Under the pieces are notes generated by a model. It saw only the letters and a list, made by a program, of their open reading frames with translations. It was not told the DNA's origin and did not search any database. From NCBI GenBank assembly GCA_038503075.1, contig JBCAML010000001.1, positions 2,914,001-2,978,000 on the forward strand: a DNA stretch of 64,000 nt, written 5' to 3'. Below, one piece after another: positions 1-11,904 of the stretch (its first letter is position 1; each line of letters begins with the position of its first letter). This DNA is from Gyromitra esculenta (Eukaryota; Ascomycota; Pezizomycetes; Pezizales; Discinaceae). The position numbers and the translations under genes are program-made.

Positions 1-630
1 TTTTTGGCTGTAGATATGGATCAGAAGGTTTGATATGTAAAAATAAAAGGGGGTCTCTGACCTTGCAATATCCTATCTCCTTCATCATCTCCACGGCCGA
101 CGGTGGCGTTTCTAGCCTGTGAATATCCTGCAAGAATTGTAATGCTTCAGGTCCGATTGTTATTCTTTCCACCTCAGAATCCCTCACATGGTCCCACACC
201 TGCCTCCTAATATTCCTATCCCACATGATTCCTGCGTCTCCGCCCATACCCAACGATACTTCGTTCAGATAATCTTCCTTGACTCTATGTGCCTTCCTCT
301 TTCTTTTCTCGATCACTAAAGGCTCCTCCATACGACTAGCCTTAGATCGTCGTAGATCTTCCGAAATCAATATCTTATCTTCATCTGGAGCAGTCAGGAT
401 TGAGGAAAGGTAGATAGCAGTTTCGTGTTCGAGTATCAGTTTCTCAGAGGAACTAAAAACTGGTAAATATGGCGCATCAAGGTCATCGCTGGACGAGAAA
501 GTGAATGGATCACGGATGTCGGTGATAGGATTGATTGGAGGGAGGCGGCAGTACGTGTTGGGTTGTGGAGCGAGGAGGTAATTACGAGCGAGATAACGGC
601 GGGTATAGATGAGTAGTGCTTCGTCTGACA
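1..630 (-). CDS. unknown protein, N-terminal part, runs off the window
   Basis: An open frame of about 210 codons starts at an ATG on the minus strand at 630 and continues without a stop to the window edge, so the 3' end is missing. The protein opens MSDEALLIYTRRYLARNYLL, then has a serine/acidic stretch, a basic patch (EKRKRKAHRVKE near residue 110) and a possible helical part ending near residue 190. I do not recognise the family. An intron may begin near position 40, because a GT follows a purine-rich exon-like end there, but I could not confirm it. The basic patch would fit a nuclear protein; that is inference only. Codon use looks like that of the other genes here, so the reading frame is probably real. 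Confidence 0.55.
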
Positions 631-1025
631 TGACTCAAGATGGTTGGAAGCAGCTAGGGAAATATCATGAATAGATATCGGAGTTGGGCGGATAGCGAAA
701 GATTCATGAGAGAGATGTTCTTCGTGGGGCTAGAGGTGAGAGATGAACGCTAAGTGACGAATAAGTTAAAGCGGTAGATAAATCCAATAGCTGAATTTGA
801 GTGCATAAGACACATATTTATGCATATATGAGGCTGTAGTAGCTAAACATCTCCATCTACTTTACAAAAATACATACAGAGTAAAAGAAAAAAAACCTTG
901 TTGAAAGATCGCTCCCGCTCCCTATTATGCACAAAAACGATTACTAGAATAAGTAAATAAGACAAGAACAGAACATGAAAAATTACACCAACAATCCTAT
1001 AACACCATGATCTATGGTATTCGAT
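631..1025. other. intergenic, 395 bp
   Basis: AT-rich spacer between the start of the truncated gene and the stop of the dioxygenase, both on the minus strand. It holds A-rich tracts near 880-900 and no convincing reading frame. It should contain the promoter of the truncated gene and the 3' UTR of neither gene beyond the dioxygenase side. Confidence 0.5.
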
Positions 1026-2349
1026 CTAGTCATTGTAATTGGATTGTCTTGCGCCATTCTTGTTAACTGACGGTCTGCCCGTCGCAGCATTCAGTTCCTC
1101 CTCCTGTGATTTTCCACTAGGGTCAAAGACGGGGCGTTCGCCATGAGGAGTAACACGAACTGCATGACGCATATGAGGGGCAAATCCAAAAGTGGCGGAA
1201 TGGTTCTAAAAGTAGAGATATTAGCAAACTGAGATGAGATAGATGTAACGGGAACGAAAAAACTTACACAAGAGCGATTATCCCAAAATGCAACGCTATT
1301 CTGCTCCCATCTAAACCTAGCGTGCAACTCCTGCGTCGCAACGACGATATTATTGAGATACTCTAAGATAGCGTCGCTCTCCATTTTTGGGATGCCAACA
1401 ATCTGTTTGACGAACCCGGGGTTCACGAACAAGCTCTTCCATCCCGTAACAGGGTGGGTACGGATGAGCGGATGCTCTGTAATGATAGGCTCACGACGGA
1501 CAGGGCGGCCAGCAGCGCGGGAACCTGTAGCTTGCTCTTCAGCTGAGTGTAGGGCTGTTAGGCCTTCCAAATACTTCTGCATGTGCGAAGAGAGACAGTC
1601 GTAAGCTGCGTACTGAGAGGACCAGAGGGTGTCCCCTCCGCCACCTCTAGGAGGCCCGTTCAGGAGCTTGAGAGACGTGTAGGAAGGTGGCTGGATCTCG
1701 TAGGTGACCTGCGTAGGATGTTAACATAGCGTGCTAGAATCGCTAAAGTAATGAATGGTGAACGAACATCAGCATGCCATAGATAAGAAGGTGCAAAAAG
1801 TGCCCTTTGATCAAGGCTATTCCCATCTGTGTACACAACATGCACTTCCTCTAATCCCGCCCTTTTCGGCATAGCGGTTGTAGCATGTTTATGCAAGACC
1901 CCGAAGTACCTTCCGAGTGCTAGCTGGTCCTCAACACTGAAGTCCTTCTGATCGCGGAAAAATACGACGCCTCTAAATGCAATCAACCTAGCAAGATCGT
2001 TTTTCTGCGCTTCACTTAGATTCTTTAGTTGTACCCCGTGGATTTCGGTTCCGATTTTTGGGGTATAATCAAACACATCAGTGGCTGCGGCGAGAAGGTT
2101 CTTGTACTCAGGGTCACCGAGAAAACCCTTATCCTCATATGGGACTTCTTCAAGAGGTGGCCATGAGACTGCGGGGAATGCAGGTTTAAGATCCTCATGC
2201 TCGTAATCCTTCACTTCTTCAACCTTTGTAAAGCCAGGTGTAAAGCGAGGAGCCTGCTTGATCTGAACCTCATTCAGTGATTTTATAGTTGAAGCAACGT
2301 CGAAATTTTTCGAGGATTCAACGACACCTGGTGCCATCGTGCAAGGCAA
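1026..2349 (-). CDS. TauD/TfdA-family Fe(II)/2-oxoglutarate dioxygenase
   Basis: Three exons (2349-1768, 1708-1268, 1205-1026) with introns of 59 and 62 bp give a 400-residue protein, the usual size for fungal sulfonate/taurine-type dioxygenases. Visible family marks are the iron-binding HxD in WHADV at the end of exon 1, the WDNR block followed across the second intron by the distal histidine in CNHSATFGF, and a downstream H-x5-R segment (RHAVRV) and TPHGER that fit the 2-oxoglutarate-binding arginine region. The family oxidises a sulfonate or related substrate with O2 and 2-oxoglutarate, giving succinate and CO2. The exact substrate cannot be read from sequence; Jlp1-like sulfonate use is one possibility. 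A second ATG at 2337 is an alternative start. Both splice joins keep the frame and restore conserved blocks. Confidence 0.88.
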
Positions 2350-5300
2350 AAATAAAAATAGATTTACTGAAGAAGGCAGTCGAACGTAAGACTTTGTTTG
2401 CAGAAAATAGGGATTTGAAAAAACGATTGAAATAATGCGGGGTGGGTGTGGGTTTTATAGTACATACACCCAAGCACTGCATGCATCGCGCAAGACGTAG
2501 ATCGGTTTCGCCATAAGGTTTCAGTATAGGCAGATAGTACCGCTGGGTGTGAATTTTCTGTTACCGATCACCGATAAACTTCGATTCTCCGGAGTTTATC
2601 CCCTAGCTGGAGGCTAAACTGTGGGGATTTGTCCTAGCTAGGTATTACTTACGATAAATTTTTCTGTTCCTGGTGGCATATGGTGACTGTGAAAGCTGAC
2701 AGCAAAGAACGTGAAATTTCGCTAAGTACAACTAGCCAACCGTACAACTAGGAGTTCTGGTAAGAGAGATAGGATGAAGCAATGTGCCTTAGCAGTGGCT
2801 AGCTAAGCTGCAGCCCCACAATGCAGGGGAAAACGCAGGTTCGGATAAAGCAACTTCAACACCCGGACCACCCCAAGGCTCGAACTTAGCATCTGAACAA
2901 CTCATGCTTAACTCAAGCAAGCAAAGGATAATTGGCTCAACACAAGGCGGGACTCCTCTCTCCGCACCAGAAAGGCGGCACAACTTCTTCGCCGGCCACA
3001 TCATAGTCTTTTGTCCAGCGCGATCACGAAATCGCACGCAAGTGTGCCCCAGCAATTCGTGCTTGAAATCCTTCTAAATCCTTCCAGTATAAAGTCAACT
3101 ATCGCCGCTAGAAGTCACAAATGCGTCAACGCCGGATACCCGTTCTCAATTCTCGACGAAACCTTCGGCAAAGCGAACCGTCCGTTTCAAAGGTGTTTTC
3201 CACAAGTTTCCATGCTATATTGCCGATGCCAGTGCACGCTAGTTTTTTTTAGGCCTTGACCTTCTAGACTAGAGTCGCTCATGGGTGTGACGAAATTGGG
3301 TGTGTGACTGATTTCCCAAAAAGCCAAAATCAATAAAATCAATAAAATCAAAGCTCTTCCCTTTTCGAGCTTTCAGGAAAATTCTATTTACTTTCTACAC
3401 GCACTACCAACCTTTTCGTGTTTTTTTCTTCGCATTCTGTTGATTTTAGATAGGATTCATCACATCCCCAGTTTCGTCACACACCTAGAAACGACTCCAC
3501 ATCTAGATTCCAAATCAGCCTATTTTCGACTGCATTGGCCTCAAGCTTCTCGACTAACGAGGGTGATGCAGTTAAACTTCTTCCAGCACACGCTTTTCTT
3601 CTGTTAAGGTGTAGAATTCTAATATTATCGATACTCGTATTTAACTGGCATTTTTAGGACAGACTTCCTCTGCCTCCCATGGGTTTAATACAATTTTGTT
3701 GGGTATGCCACAGACTTAGTCCATTCTAAAAACATCTGCCAAATATGAGTAGAGTGAAACCTCAGCTCTAAGAGAGGGACGGGAAATACGAAGCCGCTTG
3801 GGAATCTTCTAGATCTAATACGATAGGCTGATGGTTTTTGCGCCCTTCATTTGCCCAAATTAGCTAAGGGAAACCAGCAGGCAACGAGTGACATGCAAGG
3901 GTCAATTTCTTGCGCTAGGGTTTGGTCAGATTTCATAATAGCTTATCTTCACGTGTGCGGATAGCACCTAAGAGACAAAGCGGTCCTGCATATCTGGTCG
4001 ACATGAGTTCATACTCATAATTTGTCACTCGGATGGTAATATCTTAGTCGTATTATCGGGCTCTACTGCTACCACAAGAACACTCCACAATTCTCGTTCT
4101 TTACAGGCTTCGTTCTACTTTCACAAGTCAGGTGGATCGTTAACAGTCAAATATACCCTTCATCACAGGCAGAGCAAATAACCCTACGGGTCGTATAGAA
4201 GCTACCAAACAGATTAATTGTAGCTTTTAACCCGATTTAGATTCTAGGATCGAGTTTATATCACTTTCGTTGCGGCCTCATGCTAACTATGGATAATGAT
4301 CAGGGGATAATGATCAGGGATAACCTGCGAATTGTTTGACAAGAATGGGAATTGACTGAGCAAGTAAGATATATCTCGCTAGTTAAATATCTTGCTTTGA
4401 TAGGGGAGTAGTTTCTCTGGGGAAAAAAAGAGTAAACTTGAAAAGTAAAGTGCTCAATGATGACTTTGGAGCTGTTTTGTAATTTAAACTAGTAGACCTA
4501 GGGACTAAACTAGTATAATTGAAGTGATAGAGATGGTGGTGGGATGTTGACGCTGCGTACGTAACAAATTATGGCATCAAAAGCGCTGAAGAGATTAGTA
4601 GACTTCCTTGTATGTCTCATGCGAATTTCTTAGCTTTTAAACTTTAGATTACTCGTCTTATAATTACATATTGAAGCCCTCGTACCAGGATAGGCACCTG
4701 CGAAGGTATATTGTTGATTTCATTCCTACTAGTTAGCCCATCGTATATGCTTAAGATCTATCGAGTAAGCAAACTACCGGGAGGTATCGAAACCCATACG
4801 TATTCGTTTTCTCTAAGCTATTCAAGGGCTTTGAGAGTTCGGGAATCAACCGGGCCTGCCATAAATAGCCTAGGCGCGCCAAAATCCACACCTATTTCAA
4901 AAAGAACACCCTCAGACCACTGAGGATTTTCTAAGGGCAATAATATCGCAATATCTGCTAATTTTGCACCCCACAAACCCCCCGATATTGCACCCCCTCT
5001 ACCCCCAACGTTGAGAATGATTGCAATTAGGGAATTGTATTCGTGATGTAATCATAAGATCGCACTCGAAGTCTATGGGATTTTATGGTATCTATGTGCA
5101 TACCTTGCTTGAGTTCTTCCTTCTAGATGATATTGACTAGTGCGATTGCGTGTGAAGCAGGCAAAAAAATTGAAATTGAAATTTACTTAGCATTGTCCTG
5201 GTAAGTTAGGTCTGGCGATGAAACTAAGTACTACTCCTCGCTACGTATAGCCGGGTCAAGCTTGCAGAGTTCTTGAATGGCCCAGAATAAATTTCTGCAA

Positions 5301-5674
5301 CCAGCTAGCTTAGAGCTAATGACGAGCTAGATGCTAAGCATCTCATGGTGCATGTGATTGCTACCTACCTGATTATATATGTACTCATCTCTCTACTTCA
5401 CACCTCTGGCCCCCTTCACCTCTGATTTGCTTCATCTATCCCCATACTTACAGCCAATTCAAGTATATCCTTATTTAACCCACGCCGTCCGCACGAGCTC
5501 ATACTAATATAACTCCACTTCTTCAAGTTAATCTCCACTTCTCTCAACTTTTTTCAGTATCTCCACTTCAAATTCTGTAAGTCTCACGGCCAGAACCGGG
5601 CCCAACAAGTGAAGCTAAATAATCGAGTGCAGCAGCGAGAGTAGTTGACCCTAAACGATCAAAAATTCGGATAG
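2350..5674. other. gene-poor AT-rich region, 3.3 kb
   Basis: No reading frame here looks like a gene; the open stretches are short, lack conserved motifs and have no supporting splice sites. The segment includes the promoter of the dioxygenase (the first few hundred bases), one terminal-inverted-repeat candidate at 3262-3508, and a pyrimidine-rich leader just before the small gene at 5675. The rest is TA-rich and looks like decayed sequence. Confidence 0.5.
3262..3508. mobile_element. MITE-like element with imperfect terminal inverted repeats
   Basis: The two ends of this 247-bp segment are inverted copies of each other over about 38 bases. Both contain TCTAGA, then GAGTCG, then GTGTGACGAAA[T/C]TGGG. 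The core GTGTGACGAAA block matches 15 of 16 bases between the ends. The interior is AT-rich and has no coding capacity. No clear target duplication is visible, so the exact borders are uncertain. It resembles the non-autonomous TIR elements at 45-49 kb in size and design but does not share their end sequences. Confidence 0.5.
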
Positions 5675-6343
5675 ATGTCGGAGATGGCAGATGAAAACCT
5701 TCAACATAATGACCTTGGATCTCATCCTGGGGTTTCTGTACACCTAGGGGCTAAGGAGCAATCTAAGTACGAGGTCAAACTCTCTCTCGAGCAATACTCA
5801 GAAAGTCAGAGAAAATGGTACAACTTGATTGGTCGGCCGATCATTAGCAGCACGAAGCTTCAGCTAGAACTCAGACCAGTCTATATCAAATTCTTTATTC
5901 GTACCCCTCTTGATCCCCTCGGCATCAGATCTCCTCGCTTCGAAGCCACCGCTGATATGAAGCTTGAAGAAATTTTCTACTGCTATCTCTCTGAAACTTA
6001 CGATAATCATCCACTTATATCTTCTCCTCAAGAAATGAAAGCTCTGGAGGAATACAGCTTCATGCAACTAGATCTTCGTCGTCGGACGCTTGGGGCTCGG
6101 TATAGCTATGCGCAAGCAAAGGAACTGGGGCTGAGGGTTTGGGATACGGAGTGGTTAGGTTCTAAGGTGATAGAATCGACACATATTGTGTTGGTCAGTA
6201 GTGATAGGATTCCCAAGGGAAGCTACAAGTCAAACGAGCCATCTGTGGCAAAAGACACGTTGCTAGCTGAGGATGAGGAACTCCGCGATGACGATCCAAC
6301 TCTTGCAAGGGGAGACAGTAGACGGGATTTTGAGATATTGTGA
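5675..6343 (+). CDS. small protein, possible ubiquitin/SUMO-like fold, paralogue of the gene at 27423
   Basis: Single-exon frame of 222 codons with an ATG at 5675 preceded by a pyrimidine-rich leader. The N-terminal 60 residues and C-terminal 40 residues are hydrophilic and look disordered. The middle (about residues 65-175) aligns by eye with the protein at 27423-28001: both have a beta-like segment, then T-x-[DE]MKL-x-x-[IL]F, a cysteine or leucine-rich helix, and a C-terminal R-[VI]-x-DT-x-W block followed by a hydrophobic strand. An MKL-type helix followed by a final D-x-I strand recalls the ubiquitin/SUMO fold, but that is a guess from pattern only. I do not recognise a named family. Function unknown. 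Confidence 0.6.
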   Translation: MSEMADENLQHNDLGSHPGVSVHLGAKEQSKYEVKLSLEQYSESQRKWYNLIGRPIISSTKLQLELRPVYIKFFIRTPLDPLGIRSPRFEATADMKLEEIFYCYLSETYDNHPLISSPQEMKALEEYSFMQLDLRRRTLGARYSYAQAKELGLRVWDTEWLGSKVIESTHIVLVSSDRIPKGSYKSNEPSVAKDTLLAEDEELRDDDPTLARGDSRRDFEIL

Positions 6344-7844
6344 AATTCGATCAGGAGGTATAGGTAATGGTACAAGTTTTCAACACTGGAAGTACGACCA
6401 CAGATAACTTTGCGAGGCGCGAGTCATGGATTAGATTAGCTGTGATGGTGTATCACTATGGAGGAAAGTTTAGAAATTTGTTATCGCTTCTATTCTAGTT
6501 TTATTTTGCTGGTTCAGAATGGTACCGATGTTACTTCAGAGGAGAGAGGCAAAAATACTATCCTAGTCTTCTCGCTTATATCGATATTCCTTTTAAAACT
6601 GGGGAGGGTAGACTGGTCAAGCCCTAATGCCTTTGATTTACTATCGATATCGGCTTGTGGTTTGGGTTTAAATAATAAAGCACTTTGCAAGACTTAGTTC
6701 GCCCTCCGGCCCGCTTCATAGGTATAGCTTAGTTTTAATAAAAATATCACGTTCTCAGCTAACAAGTCTTATATATACATATGTATTTTACAGTGATATA
6801 CATACATTTACCCTACGTAACAAAGACTCGGAAGCTGGTGCAGAGCACTGGAAAAATAGATCTATAAGGAGTGACCTTCTCCAAGGTAAAAGCTGGATGA
6901 GTAAAATATAATAGATACGAGAAAGAGGAGAGCTCCTTACGTTCACCTATCTTTCCGCATATATGATGTAAATAAGCTTTTATAACCGAGTGAATGTTCC
7001 GACCTTCTAGTTGTACATTAGCCACTATATTCGCGTGCCGATGAGCTACCTTCAACTAGAAGGCTACATAGAAGCAGTTTGGGATCTCTGGACAATTTTT
7101 GAATAATCCTGTATGGTGTGTACGCTGAAATCTAGACCAGTCAAATTGGGGTATGGAACGCGCCCCTATCTTACAAAGTTTGGTTGGTGCCTCACTAAGT
7201 TTTATGAAAAAATCCTCGACTTCAAAATCCCACCCACCAACTCTCCTAGAGAAGGATCCTTTGGGTTCTATAATATCGTTGATGTCCAAATTTAGCTTCA
7301 AGAGTAATATTTGATTTGAGTTTTTTTCTGCGCATATCTAATCACATGCATAGTATCTCTTACAGCGCTCAAAATGTCTTTTTTTTATATATATAGTCGA
7401 AAGCGAGGCTTTATATCGCCACAATCACTCAGCGCTGTATGCTGTAAACCCTTGTAGAGCTTCGATATCATCGTGCTAGGCTCCACAGGCTTTCTTAAAG
7501 AATTTAGCTGGCAGTGGGTGCTGGTATTTCGGCCTGAAAACTTGATCTAGGTTTCAGCCTACACTCATCAGATCTCTATGACCCGGAAATTGCGTATGAA
7601 TTTGTGTTTCGAAATGAGATAGCAATCTGTATCCGTAAACTGCTAGAAAATCGAGTCATCCTTTTAGAGTATAAGTTTTTCCGCGAAGACACATACCAAA
7701 TGATGTCTATAATCAATATCGAGAAACTCTCACCCTCTCAGGTTTAATACTGTAATTATAAGGCTGAATACTATTTAAATATCTTTGGCAGATAGGAAGG
7801 TTGCGGAAAGTCCCAATAAATCAGGGGTTTTTTGACGTTGTTAT
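6344..7844. other. AT-rich intergenic, no gene seen
   Basis: About 1.5 kb of TA-rich sequence with many stops in all frames. Short open stretches on both strands around 7050-7300 overlap each other and have no recognisable content. It holds one copy of a dispersed repeat (6596-6710) that recurs near 46.4 kb. Confidence 0.5.
6596..6710. repeat. dispersed repeat, copy 1
   Basis: This stretch shares ACTGGGGAG, TAGACTGG, AATGCCTTTGATTTA and TTAGTTCGCCC, in the same order and close to the same spacing, with 46417-46507. Between these blocks the two copies have diverged. The copies are probably remnants of one transposon family; neither keeps a coding frame or clear ends. Confidence 0.5.
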
Positions 7845-7849
7845 ATGGT

Positions 7850-9340
7850 AGAACACACTTTGAATAAAGCCTCCTTTTCGGTACCTAGTCTCGCAGCCGA
7901 CTTGTCACGTGATAATACTTTCCTATATTGGGTGTTGACGGATTGTCTCTACAATTTTGACGAATGGTGTTGGGTGTTGACGGATCGTGGTATGTATTTG
8001 GTGGAAGAGCTCCACCAAATGCCCTGGGTTTACCTTTTCGGGGCTAGGTAGGCGGTGAGATCCTCTGAATAAAACCCTCTTTTCGGAGCTACGTAGTAGA
8101 ACATTTTTTCGAAAACTCGTTTTCGAAGCTGGGCGGTCGAATAATGGTCGAAAGCCCAGATTGAATAACGTGCTTGTTTTGTGCCAGTCGGTGTTCGCAT
8201 GAAGGGAACTAAAGGACCAAGCCATTAGTTAGCATTCCATTCTTTCAAAGCGAACACACTTGCATGTATAGGTTTGGATTTTTCCGATGATACTTTAGGC
8301 TTTTCTCTGCTTTTAAATAAACTGATTCAAGAAAGCTTTAGCGAGGATAAAGCCCTCTTTTCGGAGCTGCGTGGTAGAACACTTTTTTGAAAACTCGATT
8401 TTCGAAGCTAGGCGGCAGAATAAATAGCCGAAAGCCCAGATTGAGTAATGTGCTTGTGTCGGTATTTTTGTGCCAGTATTCACATGAAGGGAACTAAAGA
8501 GGACCAAACCATTAATTAGCATTCCGTTCTTTTAAAGCAAACACACCTGTATATATAAGTTGGGATTTTTCCGATGATAGTTTAGGCTTTTCTTCGCCTT
8601 ATAAATAAAACTAGTTTCAAAAAAAAAGGGGGGGTTAGCGAGAATAAAGCTCTCTTCCTCCTCCTTCTCCTTCAAGAGCTACGTGGTATGTAGAATGCTT
8701 GGTTACTGAATTCGTCTTTTAATCCTCGGTTGACCCTGACATTCTTTCTTTTGCGGGCAGTGTTCGTATGAAGGGGAACTAGAAGGCCAAAATAAACAAA
8801 CAATCAGCATACCGTTACTTTAAAGCGGATACATTCATTCGATCAGGGAGGGAACTTCGTTTTTTCGATGGCCATGGTACTTTAAGCACTCTTTGTAGCT
8901 TTTTAAAATCAATTGATTTAGATATAGATACATAACACGGCAGAATGCTAACGTTCCCACTATATGGAAAGCTGCGCTGCAGAATTCTCTGTCCTAAATT
9001 CCTCTTTAATACCCGCTCGATTTGATACACTTATGCGAGTATTCGTGTGGAGGGAAACTAGAGGGGCCAAATCATTATAATTAGCATATCGTTACTCTGG
9101 AGCGGATACAGTTGATTAGGAAACTTGTTTTCTATGGTTCTTTAGACACTCTTTGCAGCTTCTTTTTTTTAAAAAATCAATTGATTTAGATATATATATC
9201 ATGATAATATGATGAGAATAAAGATATCATTCTCTCTCTACGGAGAGCTGCGCGGCAGAATTCTGTCCCAAATTCTCCTTTAATACTAGTAGCCCACTCG
9301 ATTTGATACAGCTATGCGAACATTCGACTTGTGGAGTGGG
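7850..9340. repeat. decayed tandem array, units of about 280-300 bp
   Basis: A recurring block (AATAAAG-C-CTCTTTTCGGAGCT, then G-GTAGAACA/GCAGAATTC, then GAAGGGAACTA, then TTAGCAT-CCGTT) appears near 7863, 8067, 8348, 8643, 8940 and 9219, so most steps are 280-300 bp. The copies at 8067 and 8348 are the most alike; the later ones are progressively diverged and carry insertions and TA-rich changes. No unit has a coding frame. This is an old satellite-like array or a tandemly duplicated transposon end, not a gene. Confidence 0.7.
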
Positions 9341-10345
9341 AACTAGACGACTAAGTCATTTTAATTGGCATGTCGTTTGCTTTCAAGCAGATATATATAT
9401 TGGATTTAAGCAGCCTTATTTTGATTGAATAACTTCTCTAGATTCTCTCTTTTTCCTTTTTAAAGTAGTTGGTTTCTTTGGGGGGGAGGGGGTTTTGTTT
9501 TTTTGAATAAGGCTTGGAAAAAGACTTCTTCGCGTCTTTGAATGGAGCCAGAAGACATCCATAAGAGGATGCCTTCCCTCCCATGAAGGAGTCTAGTTCT
9601 GGCTGGTGTTGTATTGGATGCGAGTTAATCAATTTATTTACTCAGTTAGAAAGTATTGGTGGGGATTTGAGGTGGGCTGTGAATATTTCCCTTGAGTGTT
9701 TGGAGGAGATTTGAAGTGGGTTGTGAATATTTCCATTGAGTGTTTGGAGGAGAATAGTGGTGTAGAGGTGGAAGAGTCAGTCAGGAAGTGGGTGAAGTGG
9801 TGGGGTGTTGTGGGAGACGCAGCCGGGCTGGAGGGTGGTGGGTATCCTATACTATTGTGCTTCGGCAACTATGCTTGGCATTGTAGTAGCGTTCTTTCAA
9901 TTACATGAATTCATCCTTCCAGTAGTGTATCTGCAGAGACATGGTTCCCTCTTATTTCCCAGTCCCAAGTTGTGTGGGAACACCAACGAGTGATCTCACA
10001 TGCGACATTACACACGAAACAGTAGAAATATAGTAAGAAACATTCCCCTAACTCACTAACAGTACATACGCATGTAGGAAATGGCAAAGGTTCGTAAGAT
10101 CCAGATGATTGCAAGTTGCACGATGAAATAAAGCTTGTGGAGTAAAAAAAAAGAAAACCTCAAACTTCGCTATTCATACAACCCCACCAGCACAGCGATT
10201 AACTTCGTTCCCAGGTAACTACGTATATCATAGAGTAAAACAAACAAAAAACCCCAAATCATTCGCATTTTGCACTAAAAAAAAATACCTCTCCCCACCA
10301 ATCCCTTCTGTAGCCCTCGCCCCACAATACATTCCAATACACCGT
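9341..10345. other. intergenic, with a short tandem duplication
   Basis: No gene is seen. At 9661-9750 a segment of about 46 bp is present twice in tandem (GGTGGGCTGTGAATATTTCC and GTGGGTTGTGAATATTTCC with the same downstream GAGTGTTTGGAGGAG). The duplication accounts for the small open frames on both strands. The right-hand part, from about 10150, is A-rich and probably the 3' UTR of the nucleoporin gene. Confidence 0.5.
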
Positions 10346-11904
10346 CTATCTTCTTCCTCCAGCCTTCAACTCTCTCACCCCGTCCTTCACATCCACAATC
10401 CTCCCACTCACATCCTTCAGCGCATCATTAAACTCCCTCAATGTTCTATTCAGCCGCCTCGCGTCCTGCCTGCCACCAACACCCCCGGTCACAGCTGTCA
10501 GATCCTCCCCATTTACACCAACCCCACTTCCACCAACCGCGGCGCTCTGCTCCACGCTCCTAAGGCTCGCCTCCACTTCGCCCACGCTCTCCAAAAACAC
10601 TTTCAGTGCTCTCTCCATGCTTTCGGCGTGCTTATTGAAATACGCAATCATAGGTGCGTTGCTGGTGACTTCGTTCTCGCCCCCACGTGTTGCGTTGTCG
10701 GCGCGCTGGAAGTACTGGCTGCGCTGCGCAGGGGGCAGACGGAACAGGTCAAGACAGCGGATCGAGAGTGTGGCGGCTTCGTTGTCGGCTTGATGGTGTT
10801 TTTGGGCGTGCGCGAGTGAGATCTGGTCGGCGGAGAGGAAGGATTTGGTTGTGGAGAGCTTGTGTACGAGGACGGAGGTGTCTGAGGGAATTGTTGCCAC
10901 GGTTTGGCGATGGGAGGGGAAGAGCGCGGAGAGTGCCTCTGCGGTAGCGATTTGCGATTGTATGTGTTTGCTGCAGAGATATCAGCAAGTAGACAAGGTT
11001 AAAGATAATGTAGGAAGAAGGGAAACATACTCTAGCTGTTCGAGCTCTTGCTGGACGCTCTCATGACAATCGACGAAGCGAGTTGTGGGGGTAAGACGGG
11101 TTATATCGATGGTTGCGGCAGGGACAGTGTTCTGCTGCTGTTGCTGTTGACCTTGTTGCTGTTGCTGGCCACCTGGCGTGCTTGCTGCAAACAGATCACC
11201 AGGCTTTGGCGCCGTGCTTGGACCTAGCCCAAACCCCGTGCCCAATGTATTACCAGTAGTAGGCTGGCCTGTAGGTGTACTGTACGGATAATTACCAAGT
11301 CAGCATAACAGCCCCTCCCCTTCAACCCTTGAAGGCGATAGCTAAAGAAAGAACACCCACAAGAGCGGCGGCTTCGGTTGCGTTGATGGCCCCCCAAACA
11401 ATCCACCCCCGGCAGTCGGAGTCGTGGCCGGCTGCCCTAACAATCCCCCACCAGCCGTGCTTGTCGCCGGAGCTGCCCCTCCAAAAAGACCTCCTGTGTT
11501 TGCAGCTGGCACGGCGGTGCCTGTAGCCCCAAATAGCCCACCACCTGCACCCGCTGCCGGTGTAGCGGCCGTTCCAAATAATCCACCACTTGCAGGCGCC
11601 GATGTCGCGGCGGGGGTAGAGAAAAGGCTGCTGCCCGCAGATGCGGCAGGAGCCTGCGGGGTACCGAAGAGACCGCCGGAGGGAGCGGAGGGAGCGGCGG
11701 CTGGGGCGGGCGTGCCGAAGAGACCACCAGTTGCTGCAGCTGGGGCGGCAGGAGGTGCAAAGGGAGAGTTGTTTTGCTGTGGCTGGGTGGTCCCGCTGTC
11801 GTTGGGCAAGGAGTTAGTAAATTGTATGGAATTGGAGCGAAGGGCACGTACAACAGCAAAGGAGTGGCCGGTGTAGACGTGGAGATTCGGTTGAAGAGAG
11901 ACAT
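10346..11904 (-). CDS. NUP49: nucleoporin of the Nup49/Nup58 type (FG/GLFG repeats plus coiled coil)
   Basis: Four exons (11904-11852, 11795-11361, 11279-11031, 10970-10346; introns 56, 81 and 60 bp) give 453 residues, close to yeast Nup49. The first half is an A/P/T/G-rich FG domain with at least seven GLFG or LFG repeats, for example GGLFGTP and GGGLFGG; the first splice join itself completes an LFG. A short glutamine-rich linker follows (11110-11165). The second half opens with TTRFVDCHESVQQELEQL and is a helical coiled-coil region rich in heptads, as expected for the segment that binds Nsp1 and Nup57 in the central channel complex. It acts at the nuclear pore as a permeability-barrier and transport-receptor docking protein. 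It lies divergent to Fip1. Confidence 0.85.

Noticed and set aside
11424..11876. 150-codon plus-strand frame opposite the nucleoporin FG region
   Set aside because: It is the complement of the GLFG-repeat exon; its P/A/V-rich composition follows from the codons of the real gene and it has no motif or splice support.
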